Assembly: GCF_000313135.1 (NCBI RefSeq)
Contig: NW_004457380.1
Span: 703,235-721,564 of the forward strand
DNA length: 18,330 nt
Direction of reading: 5' to 3'
Source of the DNA: Acanthamoeba castellanii str. Neff
Lineage: Eukaryota > Discosea > Longamoebia > Acanthamoebidae
In this document: positions 1 through 9,563 of the stretch, in pieces
How the letters are laid out: every line of letters begins with the position of its first letter
How positions within the stretch are numbered: the stretch's first letter is position 1
Position numbers and translations under genes: made by a program
Notes under the pieces: generated by a model
Databases searched by the model: none
Told to the model about the DNA's origin: nothing
Seen by the model: the letters and a program-made list of their open reading frames with translations, nothing else

Positions 1-60
1 CACGCACGCACGCACGCACACACCGCACACGACACGACACGCGCTCATATGTGGGTCGGA
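1..60 (+). repeat. AC/ACGC simple sequence, probable intron tail
   Basis: ACGC tetramers (about 1-20) pass into CACACGACACGACACG and then a CAG at 61-63. This matches the composition and ending of the other introns in the window, so the WD40 gene probably has an upstream exon to the left. Confidence 0.55.
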
Positions 61-63
61 CAG

Positions 64-1677
64 GCGATCGGTCAGAAGGCGGTGGGGATTCGGGCGATGA
101 AGAAGACCGGGACGCGGCGGCAGGTGATCGACGAGGTCGAGGAGCTGTGGGAGGGCGAGAGCGAGTGCGGCGAGCTGCCGGAGGACGCCAGCGACACGCG
201 CGACGGCCCGACCAAGAACAGCGAGCTGACCAGCCAGATGCTCCAGCGCCAGCTCAGCGAGCGCTCCGTCGGGGCCATGTCGAGCCACTCCAACGGCAGC
301 GACCGCAGCCAGCGGAGCACGGCCAGCAGCATGCGCAGCTGGACCACCGCACACGACCTCGAGAGACTGGTACCATACCGATCATTCCACACCTCTTCCT
401 AGATTTCGTTGTTTCTGAAACTGTTTCGTTTGTTTCGTTTTGGAACAAAAATAGGCGTTTGCGAATCAGACGGACTTGGAAGAGCTGCAGCAGGACATCC
501 TGGGCGACTTTGTGCCGTCGTCGAAGAAGCTCAGCGCGCACCAGGGACGAGATCAACGTGGTGCTCACCACGCCCGACGGGCGACTGGCCAGCGGCGCCG
601 ACGACGCCTGCATCTACATCTGGAACCCCAAGACCCATAGAGCCCGGCCCGAGAAGATCAAGGCCCACTCCAAGGCCGTCTGGGCTCTCCAAGGTACTCT
701 CACCCCACAAAACGACACTCACCGCGCCACGACACGACACGACACTCATCGCACATGACACACGACACGACACATGCAGTGGTGATGAGGAAGGGCGTGC
801 CGTGCATTGCGTCGGGGTCGTGGGACGGCGGGATCAGCCTGTGGACGGCCAAGAACGGGAAGCACAAGGCCACGATGACGGGCCACAAGGACGCCGTGTT
901 CCGGTTAGCGGTGCTGCCCGAGGGCGAGCTGGTGTCGGCGTCGTGGGACGCGACCATTCGGCTGTGGGACCCGGACACGAGCGCGTGTCTGGCCATTCTC
1001 GAGGGCCACCAGGGCAAGGTGCGCGCGCTGGGCGTGCTGCCCGACGGCCGCATCGTATCGGCGGGGGACGACCGCGTCGTCCGCATCTGGGAGGGCGACG
1101 GCAGCCGAGGCGGCATGCGGTGCGGCCGCATGCTGTTCGGCCACGACAAGCCCGTCGAGTGCCTCGCCGTGCTTCTCGATGGTAACACACACCGCACACG
1201 ACAAGACACACACCGCACGCACCGCACACGATGACGCACGGCTGATGATGGTGGTTGCAGGTCGTTTGGCGACGGGGTCGCAGGACCACACGCTGCGCAT
1301 TTGGGACGTGGACACGGGCGAGTGCATGAAGCTGCTGCACGGGCACACGGACACCATTCGCACACTGCAGGTGCTTCGTGACGGTTTTCTTGCCTCGGGC
1401 TCGAAGGACAAGAGCATCCGACTTTGGCACGTCAACAGCGGCACCCTCGTCTACAGCATCGAAGAGGCCCATGCCAAGGTTCGTTCGTGCCATCACCGCA
1501 GACACAACACGCGCGCATACAACACGACACGCGCGCGCACACGACACACATGCTGACCCACGCATGCGTGACTTGCAGGACGTGGTGAGCATGACGCTGA
1601 TGCCTTCGGGCCGGCTGGTGAGCTGCGGGTGGGACAAGGCGCTCAAGGTGTGGAACTTCCCCGTGCGCAGGGAGTAG
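64..1677 (+). CDS. WD40 repeat protein, 5' end outside window, one frame break
   Basis: Exons are 64-369, 470-693 (acceptor at 454 also possible), 780-1181, 1261-1478 and 1579-1677 (TAG). The first visible exon follows an AC-repeat stretch ending in CAG at 61-63, so more gene probably lies to the left; an in-frame ATG at 49 is the alternative start. The N-terminal part is hydrophilic, Ser-rich and probably disordered, followed by a short acidic helix-like segment (DLEELQQDILGDF). Seven WD blades follow, with typical endings such as SGSWDGGISLW, SASWDATIRLW, SAGDDRVVRIW, TGSQDHTLRIW, SGSKDKSIRLW and SCGWDKALKVW, enough for one complete beta-propeller and little after it. The role is presumably protein-protein scaffolding; the partner cannot be told from sequence. 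One extra G around 544-546 breaks the frame between the N-terminal segment and blade 1. I do not recognise a specific orthologue. Confidence 0.8.
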
Positions 1678-2053
1678 TGATGGCGAGACGGCAGAACCGC
1701 CACACGAACAGCTGCAACGACAACAACGTCGGGTTTGTATAAACAACAACAGAACACCACCATCACACGAATAACAACCAACATAGAGACGCTGGCGGCG
1801 CAGGCCGCCAGATAAGCGGCATTCATACTACAGTATATCAACCATTGTCACATCCATCACACATACTCGTAAGACATATCATATTATTATTCGGATATAC
1901 AAAGTGTGAAACACAGTGTGGGGAAAAAAACTTGTGGAGTGTAGGCTGTTATGTACACAAGCTTGCGGGCCTCGTTCAGGAGGAAGAGGGGATGGTGAAG
2001 AGAACCACATCACCAGTGTTGGTGGTCGAGTTGGGCTGCTGCTACTTCTACTA
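1678..2053. other. Convergent intergenic region (two 3' UTRs)
   Basis: These 376 bases separate the stop codons of two genes transcribed toward each other. The sequence is less GC-rich than the exons. I see no coding potential with the local G/C third-position bias and no RNA gene. A perfect AATAAA was not found on the expected strand for either gene. Confidence 0.6.
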
Positions 2054-2998
2054 CTACTGGGTGTCGGCTTCCTTGGCGGAGAAGTGATCCTTGACCACCT
2101 TGAGCACCTCCTGCGGGTCGGGGTGATCGCCGAAGTGCTCTTGGTAGTGGGCGAAGAGCACCTCGCCGCTGGCGCAGTCGAACACGAACGTGCCGCCCAG
2201 TTGACTGCAGATCGCGTGTGGTCAGACGTCAACTGTGCGTGCGTGGTGTGTGTCGAGTGTGCCGTGTGTGTTGTGTGTGTGTCGTGTGGACACGTACAGG
2301 CCATCGCCTTGGAAGTTGCCGTCCTTGCCTCGCGACTTTGCCTCCGACGCGGCCTTCCACACCGAGGGCCGCAGCAGCGAAAAGATCGACGCACGAGTCG
2401 TCTGCGCGTAGCGGTTGCATCCAAAGTTAGCACACTACACACGACACGACACACGACACACTACGTACGTGGAGGGCGGTGTAGAGGGTGCGGGCTCATC
2501 GACGAAAAGATCGCCCTTGAAGTAGCCACCGTCCTTGGTGAACTCGTCCTGGCCCAAGTGCTCGGGCGCCACGCCGACGAGGCCCACGTTCAACGCATCG
2601 AGATCGGATTTGATGGTGGAGAGCTGGGCGGCGCCATCTCTGCAGAGCACGCAGCCGAATCGGCGCAGCATGCTGAGCACGACGCCCTGGCGACCTTCGC
2701 ACACCTGGCTCAGCGTGCTCGACGACTTGCCGTCGAGTGCCGCGAGCGGTATGTCCTTCAATTGACTGAAAACGATGTTTGTTTGCTTCTTCATCTCAGT
2801 GTTGGTGGTGGGGGAGGGATTGAACTGGGAATCGAGGAATTCAGTGATGGTGTAGGGATCGTAGATCACGAGAAGGAGTAGAGCGAGTACACCTGCCAGA
2901 AGGACAGACGAGCCCTTTATACTCGCTGTTGGCGGCTTCGCGTTCTTTGTCATCTTTACCAAATTCGCGTTTTTTTCACGGACCATTTCCCTCCGCAT
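2054..2998 (-). CDS. Peroxiredoxin-like 2 (AhpC/TSA-2 family) protein with N-terminal membrane anchor
   Basis: Proposed exons, in transcript order, are 2998-2465, 2401-2298 and 2204-2054 (TAG), giving 262 residues. Residues about 28-46 form one hydrophobic segment (SSVLLAGVLALLLLVIY) after a basic start, so a membrane anchor is likely. The thioredoxin-fold domain follows and carries a CxxC motif (RRFGCVLCRDGAAQL, Cys116 and Cys119). Later family landmarks are YFKGDLFVDE, GNFQGDGLQLGGTFVFD and HFGDHPDPQEVLKVV. Known members (PRXL2A/FAM213A) are thiol antioxidant proteins whose CxxC is redox active, and the human protein has a comparable N-terminal hydrophobic stretch. Exon 2/3 is secure, with a GTACGT donor and matching phase. 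The exon 1/2 junction is less so: the donor at 2464 keeps frame, while the better-looking GTACGT at 2468 does not. Confidence 0.85.
2215..2290. repeat. GT-rich simple repeat in PRXL2-like intron 2
   Basis: The intron between 2205 and 2297 is mostly TGTG/GTGTCG simple sequence on the + strand (CACA/CGACAC on the sense strand). It is one of many introns in the window built from this low-complexity vocabulary. Confidence 0.6.
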
Positions 2999-3028
2999 TT
3001 TCTCTGAGGAATGTGAAATATTACCCTG

Positions 3029-3073
3029 TTTTATTGTTTTTGTTTTTATCGTTTTTATTTTATTTTATTTATT
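3029..3073 (-). terminator. A-rich 3' UTR with AATAAA signals for the RBBP6 homologue
   Basis: On the minus strand, AATAAA occurs at about 3030-3035, 3054-3059, 3064-3069 and 3068-3073, some 48-90 bases beyond the RBBP6-homologue stop. The gap to the next start codon (PRXL2-like, 2998) is only 122 bases, so this AT-rich island has to hold both the polyadenylation signal of one gene and the proximal promoter of the next. The signal type is standard for eukaryotes; its use here is inferred. Confidence 0.5.
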
Positions 3074-3120
3074 TTTTACAACTATTCATTTTGTTGTGCG
3101 TTGCGTTGAGTTGCGCTGGC

Positions 3121-6100
3121 TCAGCGGCGGGCCTCGGCCGGCGTGGCGTCGCCCTTGTCGCTTCGGTGCCTCTTGGATGATGAAGACGACGATGAGGAAG
3201 AGGAAGAGTGTCGCCCCTCCTTGCGCGACGACGAAGACGACGAGGAATGGGACGAGTGGGAGGAGGAAGAAGAAGGCTTGCTGGACTTGTCGCCGTCCTT
3301 CTTCTCCTTCCGGCTCGACTTGCTCGACTTGTCCCGCTTCTCCTTCTTGCTGCTGCTGCTGCCACTGCCGCCGCTGCTGCGCCTCTCCTTCTCGCGCTCC
3401 TCGCGCTTCCGCTTCCGCTCCTCCTTCGACGACGCTGATGAAGAAGACGATGACGACTTGTCCTTCTTCTCCTTCTTCTCCTTCTCCTTCTCGTCCTTGC
3501 TCCGGTGGTCCTTCCGGCTGCTCTTCCGCCCTTCTCGCTCCCTCTCCCTCTCCCTCTCTCGCTCTTTCTCCTTCTCTTTCTCCTGCCGCTCGCGCTCTTG
3601 CCTCTCGCGCTCCTTCTCCTTCTCCCACTCGCGCTCCCACTCGAGCTCGCGCTGCCTCTGCTTCTCTCTTTCGCGTTCACGTTCGCGCTCCTTCTCTCTT
3701 TCCCTCTCGCGTTCGCGCTCCTTCTCTTTTTCACGTTCGCGCTCCTTCTCTCTTTCGCGTTCTCTTTCGCGTTCGCGTTCCTTCTCCCGCTCGCGCTCCT
3801 TCAGCTTCTCGCGGTCCCTGGCCTCCCTCTCGCGTTCGCGCTCCCTGTCCCGCTCCCTCTCGCGTTCGCGCCTCGCCTCGCGCTCCTTCTCTCTTTCCCT
3901 TTCGCGTTCGCGTTCCTTCTCTCTTTCGCGTTCACGTTCGCGCTCCCTCTCCTTCGCTCTTTCTCGCTCCCTCTCCCTCGCCTCGCTGTCGTCGTCGGCG
4001 GCGGCGGCGCCCTCACCGTCGACCTCTCCCTCGCGCCGCCGCTTCGCCTCGGGCTCGCCCTGCGCCTGGAGCTCGCTGTCGGCCGCCTCGCGCGGCACTC
4101 CCTCCTGCAGCTGCTCGTCGCCCTCGTGCTTCCGCTTCTCGCCGTGATGCCCCTCACCCTCGCCCTCGCCCGCCGGCGATCTGGTGCGCTCCCGGGAGCC
4201 GTGTCGGCTGCTGCTTCTGCGCTTCGCGCCATCGTCAGCGCCTACGCCGCCGTTCGCCGGCTCCTCGTCGCCTCCGAGCTTTCGCTTCTTCTCGTGTTCG
4301 TCGCGTTCGCGCGTCGACGAGCGCCTCCTCTCCCGATCTCGCTCTCGGTCGCGATCGCGCTCGCGCTCACGGTACCTCTCGCCGTCCCTGTAGCGATCGC
4401 GCTCCCTGTCTCGGTCGCGGCTGCGGCCGCGCTCCCGCTCCCGGGTGTCGCGATAGCGGCCTCGGTCGTCGTCTCGCCGTCCGCGCGGGTCGTAGCCGCC
4501 GCGCTGGTCGTGATATCGGCCGTCCCTGCCTCCCATGTGGTGGCCGCCGCCGTAGCCGCCCATGCCGCCGTAGGGCGCGCCGCCCATGCCGTAGTACTGG
4601 GCGGCGTAGGCCATGCGCGGGTCCATCATGCCGTAGGGCGACATGGCGTAGGCCATGCTGCGCGGGTCGGCGCCGTAGACCGGCACGTACATGCCCGCCC
4701 CGTAGGGACAGTCGCGCGCGATGTGGCCCGGCTCCCCGCACTTGAAGCAGCCGGCCTGCTGCACGGTTGAGTGTGTGTCGTGTGTGTGTGTTAGCGACGT
4801 CGGCAGCCAGCTGTGATGGGCCGCAGTGGCACGTACCCTCTTGTCGACGTAACCCATGCCGTCCCGTGGTGGCTGCTGGCCGGCGTCGTAGTACGGCCGC
4901 CGCCCGTCGTCCTGCCCCGGGGCGCCAGTACCAGGAGCCGCCGCCGCCGCGTCCCCGCCGTTCGCTGACGGCTGGTCGGTCGCAGCTCCGTCGCCTCCGG
5001 CGGCGGGCGCAGCGGCCGACGGCGACCGCGGCGGCGATCCCGTGGTGGAGGTCGCGGCCTGCCCGGGCGTCGCCGGCTTTGAGGCCGGTCTCGAACCTGT
5101 GGTGGTGGGAGGTGAGACCAAGAAGCCAGCGGGAACAGCAGAACCAACGCCACGTCTCGGGTGTGGATTTATTATCGGTGCGTCGCAGCTGCTGATGATG
5201 ATGTTGCTGAAGGAGAACAGGTGGTGGGCCGACACGGTACCATTTTCCAACTCTTCGAAGGGCAGTTGGTTGGCGGGCGGCGGCGGTGGAGAACTGACGG
5301 CGGCGGCGCTGGCGGAGGAGCCGTCCCGTACCTCCATGCCCACGCTGCGCTTGTAGGCGCTGACGGCCTCGCGCAGGTTCTTGTTGGGGAACAGGCTGTC
5401 CACGGTCACGCTCGCGTCCTTGCAGCTCGGGCACCGGCCATTCGACAACAGCGCCGCTCGAACACCTGGTGATGAACAAGAAGAAGATGATAAAGAAGAA
5501 GAAGATGGTGAGTCTCATGTGCGCCTGGAAGTAAAGCGTGCGAGAGGAGGACTAAAGAACTGAAAGGAGAGAGTAGCGGTAGTAGTAGCGAAAGATGAGC
5601 AGAACGAAAGGCGGCCGACGGAAAGACTTACATTGCGAACAGAAGGAGTTGCCACAACAGGGAACAAGAACAGCGTCTTCGAGAAGCAGCTCGCAGATGG
5701 GGCACTGAAGCTCGGTGGGGGTCTCCTCGCGGACGAGAGGGTTGTCCACGGTGGCGATGGCCTTCTTGAAAGTCTCTTCGTCGGGTCGCACCATGGCCAG
5801 CGTACCGTCGGCGAGACGCACGACGCCCTTCATGTCCTTGAGATCCTCGGTCTTGCCGCCCTTGATCTCTTGCAGGAACGATCGCGGGATGCCAAGAGCC
5901 CTCTTCACCTTCGGCACGTCGTATCGTGGATCGCCGTTCGTGGGGCAGTGCTGGATGAAATGTCCCGGCTGACTGCATCGATAGCACACGTACCCTGGTG
6001 GAGGTACTCGCTGTTGCTGAGATGGTCCGCCAGCGCCCATGCCGCCACCACCTACGCCTCCTCCGCCTCCTCTTCGCATCCCTCCCGTGGCCGGCGCTAC

Positions 6101-6565
6101 ATAGCTCCCCGCGCCAGCGATGATGGCGTTGATCTTGTCTTCCTCGGTTTCGGGGACGAGACTGCTGGACGTAGCAGTAGGTTGCTGATACTGCGGAGCA
6201 GCGGCGACGATCTTGGGCGCAGCGGCTTGGATGGCGGGCTGCTGATTGAAGGTGGGCGGGACTCGCTTGGCGACGACGTTCGTGTTCTTCGGAATCAGGT
6301 CGTCATCCTTGTAGTCTGTTGGTGTAGAGGGTCAGAGAATGGCTCAAGGCCATTGGCAAAAATCTTCTGAGTAGCGCAGCAACGAACCTTCAGAGGTCTG
6401 GGTGTTAGTCACGCGCAGCTCTGCGATAGTGAGTTTTATCTTCTTCTGCTCTATAATGGCCTCCTTGAGCTCTGAGCATTTGATGAAGGAGCCATCGAAG
6501 TGAATGGTATTGAAATCGGCTGTGCCTAGCGTCACCGCAAATTTGTAATGGACCGATGACGACAT
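3121..6565 (-). CDS. RBBP6: RBBP6/Mpe1 homologue: DWNN, zinc knuckle, RING, second zinc knuckle, charged tail
   Basis: Exons in transcript order are 6565-6388, 6315-5632, 5465-5241, 5096-4837 and 4758-3121, giving 994 residues. The DWNN ubiquitin-like domain occupies residues about 1-80 (starting MSSSVHYKFAV, with TNTQTSEGDYKDDDLIPKNT later). A CCHC knuckle (CYRCSQPGHFIQHC) is at about 170-183. A cysteine-only RING (CPIC, CCGNSFC, CPSC) is at about 263-305. This order defines the RBBP6/Mpe1/DWNN family, which acts in the nuclear pre-mRNA cleavage and polyadenylation factor; animal members are also E3 ubiquitin ligases. A second CCHC knuckle (CFKCGEPGHIARDC) lies at about 453-466. It is followed by a Gly/Tyr/Met-rich stretch and then roughly 450 residues dominated by RE, RD and KE dipeptides and Ser/Lys runs. 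Introns 3 and 4 are multiples of three without in-frame stops. The start is the DWNN initiator Met. Confidence 0.93.
3540..3990 (-). repeat. Degenerate coding repeat (RE/KE dipeptides), strand-asymmetric
   Basis: The + strand is almost purely C and T with periodic G (units such as CGCTCC, TTCTCT, TTCGCG); the sense strand is correspondingly purine-rich. It encodes the alternating Arg/Glu and Lys/Glu core of the RBBP6-homologue tail. The repetition follows the dipeptide code and keeps frame throughout. Confidence 0.75.
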
Positions 6566-6923
6566 GCTGCTGTGGCTATGGGAGGCAGAAGCAGCGAAAG
6601 GGTTTATTCAGACCCGAGCGACGATTAATTAAAACGAACGAACGGTTGATGATGTCTGGCTCGCGCGCTCGTCTCCTCGTCTCTCCGCTACTCGCTTGCT
6701 GAATCCTTCACGAATCGATCAACAAATGCCTGCGCCACCAGATCTTCCTCTTTGTCCCTTCCAGCTAAATTCCGGTCTTTTTCTTGGTATTTAATCGTCG
6801 ACAAATGAATGTCGCCGCGAAGAAGAATGGAAAAGGGAAAAGAAAAGCTAGTGGCGAGATAAAAAAAGTAATAAATACGTAAATTGCGGGCAGCTCTGTG
6901 CAGTGCGTTTGGGACAGACGAAG
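6566..6923. promoter_or_regulatory. Divergent promoter region between RBBP6 and AIFM3 homologues
   Basis: These 358 bases lie between two start codons pointing away from each other, so both promoters and 5' UTRs should be here. I see a TTAATTAA palindrome at about 6626-6633, a CT-rich block at about 6665-6695, and an AT-rich block at about 6858-6890 (GATAAAAAAAGTAATAAA) some 35-65 bases before the AIFM3 start that could serve as a TATA-like element. No open frame with the local coding bias was seen. Motif roles are inferred. Confidence 0.5.
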
Positions 6924-9466
6924 ATGGAGGATACTAATCAAATTGTTGAGGCAGTGGTGGCGAAGGTGGGCGATCTCAAGAACGGCGAGTGCGCACACCT
7001 ACCTTCCACTCTTGATCGTTGTTTGCTTGCAGCATTGAAGCGCTCGCTAATTATTCTGCACGCCCAGGATGAGGGAGGTGGCTCTGGGCGACGCCGGCAA
7101 GGTTCTGCTCGTCAAGGAGGACAACCAATTCAAGGCCATCGGAAACAAATGCACGCACTACGGCGCTCCCCTGAAGGACGGCGTACGACCTCCACCTAAC
7201 GCCGATATTTTTTGTATTTTTTGTTTTTGTTTTGTTTTTGTGTTTTTGTGTTTATTAATTACTTATTCTGTTATAAACGCAGACCCTGTGCAATGGCCGG
7301 GTCCGCTGCCCGTGGCATGGCGCCTGCTTCAACACCTCGACCGGCGACATCGAAGACAGCCCCGGCCTGGACTCGGTCCACAGCTTCAAGGTGCGGGTCG
7401 AGGGCGAGGATGTGATCGTGGCCGCGCCCGTCGGCGAGCTCAAGGTGTGGAAGCGCACCCCGCGCGTGGGTTCCTGCAGCGCGGCCGACACCCGCGTGTT
7501 CGTCATCATCGGCGGAGGTACTATACTACTGCAAGAGCCCAAACAGTATCGCACACGCACCACCGCACGGTTTGGGCTGAGCACCGATTGAACGCAGGTG
7601 CTGCCGGCCAGTCCGCTGCTGAGACGCTGCGGGACGAGGGCTTCACCGGCCGCATCGTGCTGATCGGCAAGGAGACCGACCTGCCGTACGACAGGATCAA
7701 GCTCAGCAAGGCGATGACCGCCAGCGTCGACAGCATCCTCCTGCGCCCCGAGTCCTTCTACCAGGAGCGCAACATCGAACTCCTGCTCGGCAAGGAGGTA
7801 CCGACACGACACGGCACACGACACACAGATGTCTGTTGATCGAACATGTGCCGACTAACGCGCGAACATGCCAAGGTCACCGAGCTGGACGCGGAAAAGA
7901 AGACCGTCGCAATTGCCGGCGGCGAGACGTTCAAGTATGATGGCTGCTTGGTCGCCACGGGCGGCATGTACGTGTCACCTCCACCTCCGCCTCCACCTCC
8001 ACCTTAAATAACGCACACGCGCCGCCTCGAGACGTCTTCTGACACAACACCGTTGGCTCTTGGGCTATCGACTGCAGTCCTCGCCGTCTTCCGATCCCCG
8101 GCGGCGACCTCGGCAACGTCTATTGCCTGCGCGTGCCTGAGGAGGCCCACGCCATTGCCTCGAAGGCCGAGGGCAAGAACCTGGTCGTGATCGGGTCGTC
8201 GTTCATCGGTACAGTTGACCCGACTGCCCGCGCGCCAGCAGGCTTGCTGGCCCGCTGATGGCTAACCGGCGCGCGATTGTGGCATGACAGGCATGGAGGT
8301 TGCCGCGGCGCTGGTGGCCAAGGCCAAGAGCGTGACCGTGGTCGGCATGGAAAAGGTCCCGTTTGAGCGTGTTCTCGGCGCTGAAGTGGGTGCCGTCCTG
8401 CAGAAGGTACACACATCACCACACACGCACCACCGCACGCATGACACACGCCGCACACGCACAACACTAAAACGCGATGGGGGGGGGCAGCTTCACGAGT
8501 CGAAGGGTGTCAAGTTCTACCTGTCGAGCACCACCAAGGAGTTCAAGGGCGAGGGCTCGGTACGACTCCCGGGCCGCTCAAACGGACCGCGCGGTCAGCA
8601 CCGCGTGTGATGGCCATCATTTCTTTTCGCTTTTTGTCTTTATATTTCATTCATATTTAAACAAACAGGTGAGCGCTGTGGTGCTGGGCGACGGCACCGT
8701 GCTGGAGGCCGATGTGGTCGTGGTTGGCGCCGGCGTCATTCCCGCCACCGGCTTCATCAAGGGCAACGTCGACCTGGGTCGCGACCAGAGCCTCATCGTC
8801 GACGAGGTTCGTCGGCGGCTCTTTACTTATTATTATTATTACTCTATAACTCACGGTTTATTTGTTACTCTCTTCCGGACGGCAGTTCCTGAAGGCCGCC
8901 GACGGTCTGTGGGCGGCTGGTGACGTGGCCCGCTACCCCTACCACCTCACCGGCGAGGCCGTCCGCGTCGAGCACTGGGGCATGGCCCAGACCCAGGGTA
9001 CGTACCTCCCTCTGTGTGTGTCGTGTGTCGTGTGTTTGCTAAGACGCGACTTGCTTTGCTCCGGACAGGCCGAGCTGTCGCTCGCCACTTCCTGGGCAAG
9101 CAGACGAGGCAGTTCGACATCGTGCCCTTCTTCTGGACCGTCCAGTTCGGCAAGAGCGTGCGCTACGCCGGCCACGCCACCTCGTTCGACGAGGTCATCA
9201 TCCAGGGCAACCCCGACGAGCTCAAGTTCGCCGCCTACTACGTGCGTCAGGGCAAGGTCCTGGCCGTCGCTGCTCTTGGTACCACCCTCTCTCCCTCATC
9301 GATACCCCAGCAGCGCGCAGACCACCTGACGTCGTGTCGTGTCGTGTGTCGTGCGACAGGTATGGACCCGTTGGCATCTGCTGCGGCCGACCTGCTGGCC
9401 CACGACAAGATGCCGACGGCCGCCGAGCTGAAGGCCGGCAGCGCCGACCTCAAGGCCCTCCTCTAA
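6924..9466 (+). CDS. AIFM3: AIFM3-type Rieske/FAD-dependent pyridine nucleotide-disulfide reductase
   Basis: Twelve exons: 6924-6988, 7068-7182, 7283-7517, 7598-7797, 7876-7967, 8078-8208, 8291-8406, 8491-8559, 8669-8806, 8886-8997, 9069-9278, 9360-9466 (TAA). All phases close to give 529 residues. The N-terminal Rieske domain has both iron-sulfur ligand motifs (CTHYGAPL and CPWHGACF). The reductase part follows with an FAD-binding glycine motif (VIIGGGAAGQSAAETL), a NAD(P)-binding motif (LVVIGSSFIGMEVAAAL), VVVVGAGVIPAT, and the second FAD motif LWAAGDVARYP. The C-terminal domain ends KALL. Rieske plus AIF-like oxidoreductase in one chain is the AIFM3 (AIFL) architecture; the family probably moves electrons from NAD(P)H via FAD to the Rieske cluster, but its partner is not known. 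The N-terminus (MEDTNQIVEAVVAKVGD) is acidic and does not look like a mitochondrial presequence. The first exon is confirmed by phase: GA plus G restores Glu. Confidence 0.94.
7974..8006 (+). repeat. (CACCTC)n microsatellite in AIFM3 intron 5
   Basis: About five near-perfect copies of a CCACCT/CCGCCT hexamer follow the intron 5 donor (7968). It lies wholly inside the intron. Confidence 0.7.
8407..8490 (+). repeat. AC-rich intron 7 of AIFM3 ending in a G-run
   Basis: The intron consists of ACAC/CGCAC simple sequence and ends in nine or so consecutive G residues at about 8479-8487, followed directly by the CAG acceptor. The acceptor is fixed by phase and by the family sequence LHESKGVKFY that follows. 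Confidence 0.75.
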
Positions 9467-9563
9467 GTCAGTGTTGTGCCGCGTTTATGTCCAAAGCTGC
9501 AAAACAAATAAACATAAATAAAATAAAAAACAAACAAATTGGCAAAGAAAAAGATTAGCAGAG
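9467..9563 (+). terminator. Compact intergenic region with AIFM3 AATAAA signals
   Basis: Only 97 bases separate the AIFM3 stop from the next start codon on the same strand. AATAAA occurs at 9507-9512, 9517-9522 and 9522-9527, about 40-60 bases after the stop. The same AT-rich stretch must also lie in or near the promoter of the downstream gene. Confidence 0.55.

Noticed and set aside
1..60. AC/ACGC repeat considered as telomeric or subtelomeric sequence
   Set aside because: There is no telomere-type G-rich unit, and the same vocabulary fills introns across the window.
834..1841. Minus-strand open frame of 335 codons opposite the WD40 gene
   Set aside because: It crosses well-supported + strand exons and introns, is Arg/Pro-rich as expected from antisense of GC3-biased coding DNA, and has no recognisable domain.
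1916..2881. Plus-strand open frame of 321 codons opposite the PRXL2-like gene
   Set aside because: The minus strand carries the conserved CxxC thioredoxin-fold protein with matching splice phases; the + frame is its shadow.
3096..4745. Long + strand open frames (up to about 550 codons) opposite the RBBP6 homologue tail
   Set aside because: They are antisense shadows of the RE/KE coding repeat. Their Ser/Arg and Leu/Pro runs mirror the low-complexity minus-strand exon, and they have no domain of their own.
6566..6923. Search for a tRNA or other small RNA gene in the divergent gap
   Set aside because: No cloverleaf-like pairing or A/B box combination could be recognised by eye.
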